A stretch of 64,000 nt of DNA from CALBPI01 sp039821605 (GCA_039821605.1 JBCBNV010000001.1:938982-1002981), one strand, 5' to 3'; shown: positions 45,040 to 54,605, numbered from the stretch's first letter. Made by a program: numbers and translations. The notes: a model not told the origin generated them from the sequence alone.

Positions 45040-46017
45040 ATGAAAGCGGCACTCGTCAAAGCTTACGGACCACCGGATTCCATCGTCGTCGAAGAGGTTC
45101 CCAGCCCCGAACCGGGCGCGGGCGAGGTGCGCATCCGCATTCGCGCCTGCGGCGTCAACTTCCCCGACGTGCTCATGGTCGCGGGCAAGTACCAGTTCAA
45201 ACCTGAAATGCCGTTTTCGCCGGGGGCGGAAATGTCGGGCGACATCGACGCGGTCGGCGACGGTGTGGAACACCTCAAGATCGGTCAGCGCGTGTTCTGC
45301 ATGGTTGGCCACGGCGGCATGGCTGAGCAGATCGTCGTGCCCGCGGCCGCGGTGGTGCCGATTCCCGATGCACTCGATTACCGTATCGCCGCGGCCATCA
45401 TGATGACCTACGGGACGTCCTACCACGCGCTCAAGCAACGCGCGCAGATTCAGCCCGGAGAGACGTTGCTCGTGCTGGGGGCCGCCGGTGGCGTAGGCCT
45501 CGCCGCCGTGGAACTGGGCGTGAAGATGGGCGCACGCGTGATCGCGGCGGCCAGCAACGAGGAGAAACTGGACCTGGCGCGTCAGTACGGAGCCAGTGAA
45601 TGCATCAACTACACCGAGGTCTCACTCAAGGACACGGTCAAGGCGATGACCGGTGGCCAGGGCGTCGACGTCATCTACGACCCGGTGGGCGGCGGATTAT
45701 TCGATGATTGCCTGCGGGCACTGGCCTGGCGCGGTCGCCTGCTCGTGATTGGTTTTGCGAGCGGCGAGATTCCATCGGCACCGGCCAACCTGCCGTTGCT
45801 CAAGGGCGCCTCGGTGGTCGGCGTGTTCTGGGGTGCCTTCACGCAGCGCGAACGTGAGGCCAATGACGAGAACACGCGCGAGCTTATGCAGTGGCTGATG
45901 GCCGGTGAGCTCAAGCCACACGTCGGCTCGGTGTTGCCGCTCGACCGGGCGGGCGAGGCGATGAACATCCTGGCGCGCCGTGAGGCCTTGGGTAAGGTCG
46001 TCATCGAAATGCCCTGA
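45040..46017 (+). CDS. NADPH:quinone oxidoreductase (zinc-independent MDR family)
   Basis: 325 residues, medium-chain dehydrogenase fold. Lacks the Cys-rich structural zinc loop of alcohol dehydrogenases. N-terminal MKAALVKAYGPPDSIVVEEVPSP, VNFPDVLMVAGKYQFKPEMPF, nucleotide-binding VLGAAGGVGLAAVELG, and C-terminal LARREALGKVVIEM are typical of quinone oxidoreductase/QOR-like enzymes. The ATG at 45040 follows GGGGGA. Substrate unknown. Confidence 0.88.
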   Translation: MKAALVKAYGPPDSIVVEEVPSPEPGAGEVRIRIRACGVNFPDVLMVAGKYQFKPEMPFSPGAEMSGDIDAVGDGVEHLKIGQRVFCMVGHGGMAEQIVVPAAAVVPIPDALDYRIAAAIMMTYGTSYHALKQRAQIQPGETLLVLGAAGGVGLAAVELGVKMGARVIAAASNEEKLDLARQYGASECINYTEVSLKDTVKAMTGGQGVDVIYDPVGGGLFDDCLRALAWRGRLLVIGFASGEIPSAPANLPLLKGASVVGVFWGAFTQREREANDENTRELMQWLMAGELKPHVGSVLPLDRAGEAMNILARREALGKVVIEMP

Positions 46018-46094
46018 ACCCCCGCGGCGCGCTTAGTTTCATATGGAAGTGGTTTCGCGTCGTGGCGCCCGAATACGCCAACCTAAAAAAGCGT

Positions 46095-46123
46095 TTGACA
46101 GTGCCGATACCATTGACGATGAT
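46095..46123 (+). promoter_or_regulatory. Promoter of the ilvC-leu operon
   Basis: TTGACA at 46095-46100 and GATGAT at 46118-46123 with a 17-base spacer. Transcription would start near 46130, about 22 bases before the leader-peptide ATG, which is what an attenuator needs. Confidence 0.65.
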
Positions 46124-46151
46124 CGCCGGGAAACTCAGGACGCGACTTTCG

Positions 46152-46220
46152 ATGACGCGCACCCACAATGACAACTCGCTCGCTCTAGTCCTGCTCCTTA
46201 TGGTCGCGGGGTCTGGCTAG
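46152..46220 (+). CDS. ilv-leu operon leader peptide
   Basis: Predicted 22-residue peptide MTRTHNDNSLALVLLLMVAGSG, with Leu-Ala-Leu-Val-Leu-Leu-Leu in a row, using codons CTC, GCT, CTA, GTC, CTG, CTC and CTT. Such a cluster of leucine and valine codons is the hallmark of branched-chain amino-acid attenuation leaders. It lies between a promoter and an intrinsic terminator, 100 bases before ilvC. The last codons overlap the 11-base element that competes for the terminator (see next entry). Too short for routine gene calls. Confidence 0.85.
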   Translation: MTRTHNDNSLALVLLLMVAGSG

Positions 46221-46250
46221 CTGTTGCCAACGACAGCAAGCCCGAGCAAG

Positions 46251-46284
46251 GCCCCGCATCCAGAACTGGTCGCGGGGCTTTTTT
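46251..46284 (+). terminator. Leu/Val-responsive attenuator terminator before ilvC
   Basis: GCCCCGC (46251-46257) pairs with GCGGGGC (46272-46278) and is followed by six Ts. The 3' arm lies in TGGTCGCGGGG (46267-46277), an exact copy of 46201-46211 at the end of the leader-peptide gene. The earlier copy can pair with the same GCCCCGC segment and so form the antiterminator: a ribosome stalled at the leucine/valine codons leaves it free, while a ribosome reaching the stop codon covers it and the terminator forms. Confidence 0.85.
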
Positions 46285-46319
46285 GTAACTGACAGCAGCA
46301 AAACGCACAGGAAACGACA

Positions 46320-47306
46320 ATGAAAATGTACGGCGAATCAGACGTGAATCATGACGCACTGCGTGGCGGCAAGATCGCGATCATCGGTTATGGCAGCCAG
46401 GGCCGTGCCCACGCCTCCAATCTTAAAGACTCGGGCTACGACGTCGTCGTCGGTCTGCGTGAAGGGGGTGCCTCGTGGCCGCGTGCTGAGGCCGATGGAC
46501 ACACCGTCGCCACACCCGCCGAGGCGGCCGAAGGCGCCGCACTCGTTGCCCTGCTGACGCCTGACGTCTCACAGGGCGCGTTGTACAAGGCCATCGAGCC
46601 CAATCTCGCGCAAGGCGCCGCCCTGCTCTTCGCGCACGGCTTCAACATCCAGTATGGCCAGATAGAGCCGCGCGCGGACCTCGATGTCGTGATGATCGCG
46701 CCCAAGGGCCCCGGCGACCTCGTCCGCCGCCAGTACCTTGAGGGTCGCGGCGTGCCCTGCCTCGTCGCGGTCGCAGCCAATGCCACGGGCAACGCCCTCG
46801 ACAAGGCCCTGTGCTACGCCGATGGTCTGGGCGGCGCCCGCGCAGGCGTTCTCGAGACCACCTTCAAGGAGGAGACCGAGACGGATCTCTTCGGCGAACA
46901 GGCTGTACTTTGTGGTGGCGCCACGGAGCTCGTGCTCAAAGGCTACGAAACGCTCGTCGAGGCCGGCTACCAGCCTGAGGTGGCCTACTACGAATGTCTG
47001 CACGAGCTCAAGCTGATCGTCGACCTGTTGCACGAAGGCGGGCTCAAGAAGATGCACGAGTTCATCTCCGAGACGGCGCAATGGGGTGATCTGATCAGTG
47101 GCCCCCGGGTTATCGACGACCGCGTCAAGGAGAGCATGAAGGCCGTGCTCACCGACATCCAGGAAGGCAAGTTCGCGCGCGACTGGATCGCCGAGAACGA
47201 GAACGGCATGCCCGAGTACCGCCGGCTCATGAACGAAGACCTCGAGCACCCCATCGAAAGCGTGGGTGCGGGGCTCAGGGAAAAGATGCCCTGGTTGAAC
47301 AAGTGA
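46320..47306 (+). CDS. ilvC: Ketol-acid reductoisomerase (class I)
   Basis: Second common step of valine, isoleucine and leucine synthesis. 328 residues: IIGYGSQGRAHASNLKDSGYDVVVGL for NADPH, FAHGFNIQYG, APKGPGDLVRRQY, and the metal-binding C-terminal domain with ETFKEETETDLFGEQAVLCGG and YECLHELKLIVDLLHEGGL. AGGAAACG precedes the ATG. It is under the attenuator. ilvB/ilvH are not in the window. Confidence 0.97.
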   Translation: MKMYGESDVNHDALRGGKIAIIGYGSQGRAHASNLKDSGYDVVVGLREGGASWPRAEADGHTVATPAEAAEGAALVALLTPDVSQGALYKAIEPNLAQGAALLFAHGFNIQYGQIEPRADLDVVMIAPKGPGDLVRRQYLEGRGVPCLVAVAANATGNALDKALCYADGLGGARAGVLETTFKEETETDLFGEQAVLCGGATELVLKGYETLVEAGYQPEVAYYECLHELKLIVDLLHEGGLKKMHEFISETAQWGDLISGPRVIDDRVKESMKAVLTDIQEGKFARDWIAENENGMPEYRRLMNEDLEHPIESVGAGLREKMPWLNK

Positions 47307-47338
47307 ACTGACGGCAGGCGAGCCGCAAGGAGTTCGAG

Positions 47339-48916
47339 ATGGCAGTAGCAGACGACAACCGCGTTCGTATTTTTGACACGACACTGCGCGACGGCGAACA
47401 AGCGCCGGGTTGCAGCATGACGCTCAGTGAAAAACTTCGCGTCGCGCGGGCTCTCGATCAGCTACGTGTCGATGTCATCGAGGCTGGCTTTGCGGCCGCC
47501 TCGCCCGGTGACCTCGAGTCTGTCGCGGCCGTCGCCCGGGAAGTGCAGCACGCCAGTGTCGCAAGCCTGGCGCGTTGCAATCCCGAGGACATCGACAAGG
47601 CCTGGGAAGCCGTGCAGTTTGCCGCGAAACCGCGGATTCATGTGTTCGTGGCGACCAGTGAGATTCACCGCACGCACAAGCTCAACATGGCGCGCGAGGA
47701 AATCCTCAACACCGCCGTTGGCGCCATTCGCATGGCGCGCGAGCGCTGTGCGGACATCGAGTTTTCGCCCGAGGATGCATCACGCACGGAGCCCGAGTTC
47801 CTGACGGAGATCGTTGCGGCAGCCATCGAGGCGGGTGCGACGACCATCAACGTTCCCGACACCGTGGGCTACACCGTGCCGCAGGAATTCGAGGCACTGT
47901 TCCGACACCTTGTCGAGACCGTGCCAAATGTCGCCGATGCGATTCTTTCCGTGCACTGCCATGACGACCTGGGCATGGCCGTGGCCAACAGTCTCGCGGC
48001 CGTGCGCGGCGGCGCGCGCCAGGTTGAGTGTACGATCAACGGTATCGGGGAACGTGCCGGCAACTGCTCGCTCGAAGAGGTGGTGATGGCCATCGACACG
48101 CGCGCTGAGTGGTTCGGTTTGCACACCAACGTCGACACGACGCGGCTTTATCCCACGGCGCGTCTCGTCTCGTCGATCACGGGCATGCACATCCCGCGTA
48201 ACAAGGCCATCGTCGGTGACAACGCCTTCGCGCACGAAGCAGGCATTCACCAGCACGGCATGCTCAAGCACGCGTCGACCTACGAGATCATGCAGCCCGA
48301 GCGCGTCGGCATCAGTCGGTCGAATCTGGTGCTGGGCAAACACAGCGGTCGGCACGCGTTTCGTGACCGCATCGCAGAGCTCGGCTTCGATCTCGACGAC
48401 TTCTCGCTCAACGCGGCCTTCAATCGCTTCAAGGCACTGGCCGACAAGAAGAAGGACATCTACGACAGCGACATCGAAGCGCTGGTCATGAACGATCCGG
48501 GCGGCAATGACGGCCCGTGGTTCCTCGACGACCTGACGGTGACAACGTCCACGGGCGCGCATGCCACGGCGACGGTCGACATGCACCGCGGCGATGAGCC
48601 GCACGTCGTGGAGGCCGCTGTTGGCGGTGGCCCGGTTGAGGCGGCCTGCATGGCCCTCGAACGCATCACGGGAATTAATCTCGAACTGCAGCACTACGAC
48701 GTGCGCGGTGTGAGTATCGGCGAGGACGCCCAGGGTGAAGTCACGATCACCGTGACCTTCAACGGGGCAACCTATCGCGGTCATGGCATCAGCACCGACG
48801 TCGTCGAGGCGAGCGCACGCGCCTGGCTCGAGGTGATCAACCGCATCCTGCGCCGTCGCGACAAAGGCCTCGACGACCTGGGTGCGGGCAGCGACGCCGT
48901 GCACGCGACGATCTGA
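47339..48916 (+). CDS. leuA: 2-isopropylmalate synthase
   Basis: First committed step to leucine. 525 residues: catalytic TIM barrel with IFDTTLRDGEQAPGCSM, ISVHCHDDLGMAVANSL, IKGIGERAGN-type segment TINGIGERAGNCSLEE, and HEAGIHQHG; the C-terminal LeuA regulatory domain (about residues 400-515) binds leucine for feedback in homologues. AAGGAG precedes the ATG. 32 bases after ilvC. Confidence 0.96.
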   Translation: MAVADDNRVRIFDTTLRDGEQAPGCSMTLSEKLRVARALDQLRVDVIEAGFAAASPGDLESVAAVAREVQHASVASLARCNPEDIDKAWEAVQFAAKPRIHVFVATSEIHRTHKLNMAREEILNTAVGAIRMARERCADIEFSPEDASRTEPEFLTEIVAAAIEAGATTINVPDTVGYTVPQEFEALFRHLVETVPNVADAILSVHCHDDLGMAVANSLAAVRGGARQVECTINGIGERAGNCSLEEVVMAIDTRAEWFGLHTNVDTTRLYPTARLVSSITGMHIPRNKAIVGDNAFAHEAGIHQHGMLKHASTYEIMQPERVGISRSNLVLGKHSGRHAFRDRIAELGFDLDDFSLNAAFNRFKALADKKKDIYDSDIEALVMNDPGGNDGPWFLDDLTVTTSTGAHATATVDMHRGDEPHVVEAAVGGGPVEAACMALERITGINLELQHYDVRGVSIGEDAQGEVTITVTFNGATYRGHGISTDVVEASARAWLEVINRILRRRDKGLDDLGAGSDAVHATI

Positions 48917-48924
48917 GTGCCGCA

Positions 48925-50325
48925 ATGAGCCAGACGCTGTTCGAAAAGGTGTGGGCGTCGCACGTCGTGGTGCCCGAGACGGCGGATACGCCGACCGTGC
49001 TCTACATCGATCTGCACCTCATTCACGAAGTCACGAGCCCGCAGGCCTTCACCGTGTTGCGCGAGCGCGGCCTGACCGTGCGACGCGTCGATCGCACGCT
49101 GGCCACAATGGATCATTCCACGCCGACGACGCCTGTGCGCAAGCTGGCTGACATCGATGTCGTGGGGCCCTCCGCTGCCGCGCAGATCCGACAGATGCAG
49201 AAGAACTGTGCCGAGTTCGGGATTCCCCTGCGGGGCTTCGACAGTGATGAGCGCGGCATCGTGCACATCATCGGGCCTGAACTCGGTGCCACGCAGCCCG
49301 GCAAGACCATCGTCTGCGGCGACAGCCACACGTCAACGCACGGTGCATTCGGTGCACTGGCCTTCGGCATTGGTACCACCGAAGTCGGCCATGTGCTGGC
49401 GACGCAGTGCCTGTTGCAGCGTCGACCCAAAACGATGGCCGTCGAGGTTTCGGGCGCCCTGCCTGAGGGCGTGACGGCGAAGGACCTGATCCTGGCGATC
49501 ATCGGGCAAACGGGTGTTGACGGCGGCACTGGTCACGTCATCGAGTACCGCGGCGATGCCGTGCGCGCACTCGACATGGCGGGCCGCATGACCGTGTGCA
49601 ACATGTCGATCGAGGCCGGCGCACGCGCGGGCATGATGGCACCCGACGACACCACCTTCGAGTACCTCGCGGGTCGCAAGCTCGCACCACAGGGCACCGA
49701 GTTCGAGGCCGCCGTCTCCCGCTGGCGCGGACTCGTGACCGACGCGGGCGCAACATTTGACAAGACCGTGCACATCGACGCCAGCACGCTCTCACCCATG
49801 GTGACCTTTGGCACCAATCCGGGCATGGTCGTCGGCATCGATGCTCCGCTGCCTGCGGCGCCCGGCGATGGCAGCTGGGACCGTGCGCTCGAGTACATGC
49901 AGCTCGAAGCGGGTAAGCCGATTGCCGGCACACCTGTCGATGTCGTGTTTGTCGGAAGCTGCACCAATGCGCGGTTGCCGGACCTCGAGGCCACGGCTCG
50001 CGTGCTCGAGGGTCGCCGCGTTGCTGAAGGCGTGCGCATGCTCGTGGTTCCAGGCTCTCAGGCCGTCAAGGCTGAGGCCGAGGCGCGCGGTCTGCACCGG
50101 ATCTTCGAGGCTGCCGGCGCCGAGTGGCGCGAGTCGGGATGCTCAATGTGCCTCGGCATGAATGGCGACACGGTGGCCGCAGGCAAGCTCGCGGTGAGCA
50201 CGAGCAACCGAAACTTCGAAGGCCGCCAGGGTGTGGGTGCGCGCACCGTACTTGCAAGTCCCGCAACGGCAGCCGCCAGCGCCGTCGCAGGCCGGATTGC
50301 CGACGCGCGCCAGCTTGCCCACTGA
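48925..50325 (+). CDS. leuC: 3-isopropylmalate dehydratase large subunit
   Basis: Aconitase-type isomerisation of 2- to 3-isopropylmalate with LeuD. 466 residues, [4Fe-4S] ligands in GSCTNARLPDLEA and GCSMCLGMNGD, VCGDSHTSTHGAFG, and GTNPGMVVGID. Eight bases after leuA. Confidence 0.97.
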   Translation: MSQTLFEKVWASHVVVPETADTPTVLYIDLHLIHEVTSPQAFTVLRERGLTVRRVDRTLATMDHSTPTTPVRKLADIDVVGPSAAAQIRQMQKNCAEFGIPLRGFDSDERGIVHIIGPELGATQPGKTIVCGDSHTSTHGAFGALAFGIGTTEVGHVLATQCLLQRRPKTMAVEVSGALPEGVTAKDLILAIIGQTGVDGGTGHVIEYRGDAVRALDMAGRMTVCNMSIEAGARAGMMAPDDTTFEYLAGRKLAPQGTEFEAAVSRWRGLVTDAGATFDKTVHIDASTLSPMVTFGTNPGMVVGIDAPLPAAPGDGSWDRALEYMQLEAGKPIAGTPVDVVFVGSCTNARLPDLEATARVLEGRRVAEGVRMLVVPGSQAVKAEAEARGLHRIFEAAGAEWRESGCSMCLGMNGDTVAAGKLAVSTSNRNFEGRQGVGARTVLASPATAAASAVAGRIADARQLAH

Positions 50326-50335
50326 AGGTTTGACC

Positions 50336-50935
50336 ATGGAACCCATTACGGTTTTTTCCTCGCGAACGGTGCTGCTGCCGCGGGCCGATATCGACACCGA
50401 CCAGATCATTCCTGCACGCTTCTTGACGACGACCAGTCGCGAAGGTCTGGGCAACGCGCTCTTCGCCGATTGGCGCTACGACAGCGACGGCGAGAGCAAC
50501 GCCGAGTTCGTTCTCAATCAACCAGAATCCGCGGGCGCAGAGGTGCTCGTCGCCGGACGCAACTTCGGTTGCGGCTCGTCGCGCGAACACGCGCCCTGGG
50601 CGCTCGCTGACTACGGCTTTCGTGCGGTGATCTCGACCGAGATCGCCGACATCTTCCGCTCCAACTCGCTCAAGAATGGCCTGCTACCCATCGTCGTGTC
50701 CGCGGCGTTTCACGAGCAGCTGTTGTCCGTACCCTGCGGCGTTGAGGTCAACCTGGAGACGCGCACGGTACGGGTTACCGACGGTCCTCACGCCGAAGCG
50801 TCCGAGGCGTTCGAGATCGATGACTTCTCGCGCTACTGCCTCATGCGCGGGACCGACCAATTGGGCTTCCTGCTGGATCGGGTGCCTGCCATCAGCGCGT
50901 TCGAAACGCAGCGTAGCGACCCGACGCCGCAATGA
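50336..50935 (+). CDS. leuD: 3-isopropylmalate dehydratase small subunit
   Basis: 199 residues, swivel-domain partner of LeuC: LLPRADIDTDQIIPARFL, GRNFGCGSSREHAPWAL, and IFRSNSLKNGLLPI. The ATG at 50336 matches family length; the open frame further upstream lies inside leuC. Its stop overlaps leuB (ATGA). Confidence 0.96.
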   Translation: MEPITVFSSRTVLLPRADIDTDQIIPARFLTTTSREGLGNALFADWRYDSDGESNAEFVLNQPESAGAEVLVAGRNFGCGSSREHAPWALADYGFRAVISTEIADIFRSNSLKNGLLPIVVSAAFHEQLLSVPCGVEVNLETRTVRVTDGPHAEASEAFEIDDFSRYCLMRGTDQLGFLLDRVPAISAFETQRSDPTPQ

Positions 50936-52005
50936 AGGCCACGCTCGTCGCCCTGCCCGGTGATGGCATCGGGCCTGAAGTCGCAGCTGCAGGCGTCGCC
51001 GTATTGAACGCTGTTGCCGAGCAGTTCGGTCACGATTTCGAGATCAGCGAGCATCCCATGGGCGGTGCGGCCATCGATGCGACGGGCGACCCGCTGCCCG
51101 CGACCACGCTCGCGGCCTGCCGCGAGGCCGATGCCGTCTTGCTGGGTGCTGTCGGCGGCCCGGCCTGGGCCGAACGGCCGCTGGGCCAGCGTCCCGAGAA
51201 CGGCTTACTCAGGCTGCGCAGTGCTCTGGGGCTTTACGCCAACCTGCGCCCTGTCAGCGTCTACCCGGCGCTGCGCGATGCTTCGCCGCTGCGCCCCGAG
51301 CGCATCGAGGGTGTCGACATCCTTGTCGTGCGTGAGCTTACGGGCGGCATTTATTTTGGCGACAAACGCGAAGGCACCGACGAAGCGGAAGACGTCTGCC
51401 GTTACACGCGTGTGGAAATCGAGCGCATTGTGAAACTGGCCGCGGAGCTTGCCAAGGGGCGTCGCGGGCATCTGACATCGGTCGACAAGGCCAATGTCCT
51501 GGCCACGTCGCGGCTGTGGCGTGCGACAGTGGACGCGGTAGCGGGATCGATGGATGGCATTACGCTCGAGCACTTGCTCGTCGATGCGACCGCTATGCAT
51601 CTCATCAATGCGCCTGCGCGGTTCGACGTCATTGTTACCGAAAACCTGTTCGGCGACATCCTGACCGACGAGGCCGCGACGATCGCAGGGTCGCTGGGAT
51701 TGCTGCCGTCTGCGTCACTGGGCGACGCGCGGCACACACATGGACTGCGCGGGCTGTATGAACCGATTCATGGCTCGGCGCCCGACATTGCGGGTCAGGG
51801 CATTGCCAACCCCGTCGGCACGATTGCGAGCGTCGCCATGCTGCTGCGCCACAGTCTGGGACTCGAGACGGAGGCCGAAGCGGTCGAGGCGGCGATAGAA
51901 CGCGCCTTGTCCGCGGGCGCCAGAACCGCCGATATCGCGGGAGACCGCCCGACCCTGTCAACGTCGGACATGACCGACGCTATTCTTAGTGGGCTCGCCG
52001 CTTAG
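50932..52005 (+). CDS. leuB: 3-isopropylmalate dehydrogenase
   Basis: NAD-dependent oxidative decarboxylation to 2-ketoisocaproate. 357 residues: LPGDGIGPEVAAAGV, ENGLLRLRSALGLYANLRPV, VRELTGGIYFGDKR, VTENLFGDILTDEAA, and GLYEPIHGSAPDIAGQGIANP. It ends 5 bases from the convergent metX stop, with no recognisable terminator between. Confidence 0.97.
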   Translation: MKATLVALPGDGIGPEVAAAGVAVLNAVAEQFGHDFEISEHPMGGAAIDATGDPLPATTLAACREADAVLLGAVGGPAWAERPLGQRPENGLLRLRSALGLYANLRPVSVYPALRDASPLRPERIEGVDILVVRELTGGIYFGDKREGTDEAEDVCRYTRVEIERIVKLAAELAKGRRGHLTSVDKANVLATSRLWRATVDAVAGSMDGITLEHLLVDATAMHLINAPARFDVIVTENLFGDILTDEAATIAGSLGLLPSASLGDARHTHGLRGLYEPIHGSAPDIAGQGIANPVGTIASVAMLLRHSLGLETEAEAVEAAIERALSAGARTADIAGDRPTLSTSDMTDAILSGLAA

Positions 52006-52010
52006 GCCAC

Positions 52011-53117
52011 TCAGCCCCCACCGCAGGCCGCGACGGCGGCACCATCACAGCGGCGAAATGCCGCAATCATCTCCGCCAGCGGTTCGAGGTCGATCAGAAA
52101 GCCATCGTGCCCGTGGGCACTGTCGAGCTCTCGGTAGGTTGCCGCAGGCAGGTGCGTCGCGAGCGTCTGTTGCTCGCGGGGCGGGTACAACACGTCTGAC
52201 GTCACTGCGACGATGAGAGCCGGATTGCGGATAGCGCCCAACACGTCGAGGTAGTCGCCGCCTCGGCCCCGACCCAGATCGTGGCTGTCCATAGCCTGCG
52301 TCAGTCGGAAGTAGCTTGCGGCATCGAAACGGTCAACCAGTTTGCGACCCTGGTAGCGCAGGTAGGAGGACACATTGAAGTCCTGCGCCTGCTCGGGCTG
52401 GCGCGCAAAACGTTCTTCGAAGTTCTGCCAGCTCCGGTACATGATCATGGCCATCATGCGAGCCGCTGCAAGACCCTGCTCGGGACGTGCACCGTCCTCA
52501 TAGCGCCCGCCCTGCCAATTCGGGTCCGCGGCAATCGCCGCGCGCTGCGATTCGCCCACGCCGATGCACCAGGCCGAGTGCCGGCCTGAAACACCAATGG
52601 GTGCAACGGCGCCCACAAAATCCGGAAAGCTCGCAGCCCACTCGAGGGTTTGCATGCCGCCCAATGACGGTCCGATCACGAGTTGAAGGTGATGCACGCC
52701 CAGCACATCGAGCAGACGCTTCTGCGCCTGGACCATGTCGCGCACCGTCACCTCGGGAAAGTCGAGCCCGAGGCGTCCGTCGTCGTCGTCGGGCGTATAC
52801 GGCCCGGAACTGCCGTAGCAACCGCCGATGACGTTGCTGCAAACGATGAAGTCTCGCGCCGGGTCCAGCGGCGCGCCGGGCCCGATGAGGCCCGGCCACC
52901 AGGAATCCGCGTCAGCCGATCCCGTCAGCGCGTGACACACGAGGACGGCGTTGCCGCCATCTTCGTCGAGCGTGCCCCAGGTCCGGTAGGCAATAGTCGG
53001 CGCCTCGATGATGGCACCTGATTCTGTGACGAACGGGCCATCGAGTCGCGCCAGCCGGGTCTCCGGAGAAACCCGGCCTGCGGTAATCAGGCGATCGCTC
53101 ATCGGACCATCACTCAT
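52011..53117 (-). CDS. metX: Homoserine O-acyltransferase (MetX family)
   Basis: Activates homoserine for methionine synthesis. 368-residue alpha/beta hydrolase: nucleophile serine in VIGPSLGGMQTLEWA, acid in TSDVLYPPREQ and histidine in HGHDGFLID. MetX proteins use either acetyl-CoA or succinyl-CoA; the pairing with O-acetylhomoserine sulfhydrylase suggests acetyl, but some MetX enzymes are succinyltransferases. The ATG overlaps the metY stop, giving translational coupling downstream of the SAM riboswitch. Confidence 0.93.
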   Translation of the reverse strand: MSDGPMSDRLITAGRVSPETRLARLDGPFVTESGAIIEAPTIAYRTWGTLDEDGGNAVLVCHALTGSADADSWWPGLIGPGAPLDPARDFIVCSNVIGGCYGSSGPYTPDDDDGRLGLDFPEVTVRDMVQAQKRLLDVLGVHHLQLVIGPSLGGMQTLEWAASFPDFVGAVAPIGVSGRHSAWCIGVGESQRAAIAADPNWQGGRYEDGARPEQGLAAARMMAMIMYRSWQNFEERFARQPEQAQDFNVSSYLRYQGRKLVDRFDAASYFRLTQAMDSHDLGRGRGGDYLDVLGAIRNPALIVAVTSDVLYPPREQQTLATHLPAATYRELDSAHGHDGFLIDLEPLAEMIAAFRRCDGAAVAACGGG

Positions 53118-54442
53118 CAGGCGGCGTTGGCCGCGCGGGCCTTTTCGAACGATTGGGTGAAGTCTGCCTTGATGTCGTCGATGTGCTCGATGCCCACCGA
53201 TACCCGAACCATGTCCGAGGTCACACCTGTGGCGCGCTGCTCTGCTTCGCTGAGCTGCTGGTGCGTCGTGCTCGCGGGATGGATCACGAGCGTCTTGGCA
53301 TCACCGACATTGGCCAGGTGGCTCGCAATCTCAACGCCGTCGATGAAGCGCTGGCCCGCTTCGGCACCACCGCGGATGCCAAAGGTCAGCACGGCACCGA
53401 AGCCGTTCGTGAAGTAGCGCTGCGCCTGCGCGTGGTGCGGGTGCGATTCAAGGCCCGGGTAACTGACCCAGGCGACGTCGGACTGGCTTTCGAGCCACTG
53501 TGCAAGCTCGAGCGCATTGTCCACGTGGCGCTGGACGCGCAGCGACAGCGTCTCCAGACCCTGCAGCAGCAGGAACGCGTTGAAGGGGCTCTGCGAAGTC
53601 CCGAAATCGCGCAGGCCTTCCACGCGGGCGCGGATGATAAAGGCGATGTTGCCGAAGTCGGAGTCCTTGCCGAACACGTCAGAGAACACGAGCCCGTGGT
53701 AACCCGGGGACGGTTCCGAAAACAGTGGGAACTTGCCGTTGCCCCAGTCGAACGTACCCGCGTCGACGATCACGCCGCCAATCGATGTGCCGTGACCGCC
53801 GATCCACTTCGTGGCCGACTCGACGACGATATCCGCACCGTGGTCGATGGGGCGGACCACGTAGCCGCAGCAGCCCAGCGTGTTGTCGACGATGAGCGGA
53901 ATGCCGTGTTCGTGTGCCAGGTCGGACAGCGCACGGAAGTCCGGCACGTCGAAGCCCGGGTTGCCGATTGACTCGGCGTAGATTGCCTTCGTATTGTCAT
54001 CGATGGCGTTGCGGTAATCGTCGAGGTTGTCGCCCTCAACGAATCGCACGTCGATACCCAGTCTCGGCAGCGCAACCTTGAACTGGTTGTAGGTGCCACC
54101 GTACAGCGAGCTGCGCGCGACGATGTTGTCCCCAGCCTGCGCAATCGTTGCGATTGCGACGAATTGCGCGGCCTGGCCGCTGGCCGTGGCCAACGCGGCT
54201 ACCCCGCCTTCGAGCGCGGCCACGCGCTGCTCAAACACGTCCGTCGTCGGGTTCATGATGCGGCTGTAAATGTTGCCGAACTCCTGCAACGCGAACAGGC
54301 GCGCGCCATGCGACGCGTCGTCAAACGTGTACGAGGTGCTCTGGTAAATCGGCACGGCACGAGCGTTGGTGCCGGGTGCCGGGTCTTGACCCGCATGGAC
54401 CTGCAGGGTCTCAAAGTGGTACTTGCTGGGATCGAGGGGCAT
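53117..54442 (-). CDS. metY: O-acetylhomoserine sulfhydrylase (MetY type)
   Basis: PLP enzyme combining O-acylhomoserine with sulfide to make homocysteine directly. 441 residues: TLQVHAGQDPAPGTNARAVPIYQSTSYTF, YSRIMNPTTDVFEQRVAALEGG, PLP lysine in VESATKWIGGHGTSIGG, and the MetY-type C-terminus VRVSVGIEHIDDIKADF. The ATG at 54442 has GGAG eight bases upstream; an open frame further upstream runs through the riboswitch and is not coding. Homocysteine via direct sulfhydrylation is therefore likely in this organism. Confidence 0.94.
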   Translation of the reverse strand: MPLDPSKYHFETLQVHAGQDPAPGTNARAVPIYQSTSYTFDDASHGARLFALQEFGNIYSRIMNPTTDVFEQRVAALEGGVAALATASGQAAQFVAIATIAQAGDNIVARSSLYGGTYNQFKVALPRLGIDVRFVEGDNLDDYRNAIDDNTKAIYAESIGNPGFDVPDFRALSDLAHEHGIPLIVDNTLGCCGYVVRPIDHGADIVVESATKWIGGHGTSIGGVIVDAGTFDWGNGKFPLFSEPSPGYHGLVFSDVFGKDSDFGNIAFIIRARVEGLRDFGTSQSPFNAFLLLQGLETLSLRVQRHVDNALELAQWLESQSDVAWVSYPGLESHPHHAQAQRYFTNGFGAVLTFGIRGGAEAGQRFIDGVEIASHLANVGDAKTLVIHPASTTHQQLSEAEQRATGVTSDMVRVSVGIEHIDDIKADFTQSFEKARAANAA

Positions 54443-54605
54443 GACGTGTCTCCAAATGGTCGGCAAGGATCGTCCTCTCGAGGACGAGACCCGCGCGCTA
54501 CAAAAAATCTGACAGCGCAAACTAACAATCGACTCAAGGAGCAGCCCCCCGGGGGCCCATGGGCTCCGGCACCCATCCCGCGGCAGGACCGGGGCTGTAC
54601 CGGAA
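54443..54605 (-). other. Untranslated region between SAM riboswitch and metY (expression platform)
   Basis: Contains a very GC-rich inverted-repeat tract at about 54541-54572 on the minus strand, a T6 run at about 54507-54502 flanked by GCGCT and AGCGC, and a small hairpin CGTCCT/AGGACG at 54471-54486. None forms a clean terminator of stem plus T run, so the control step (premature termination or hiding of the GGAG at 54454-54451) is not resolved. Confidence 0.45.
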
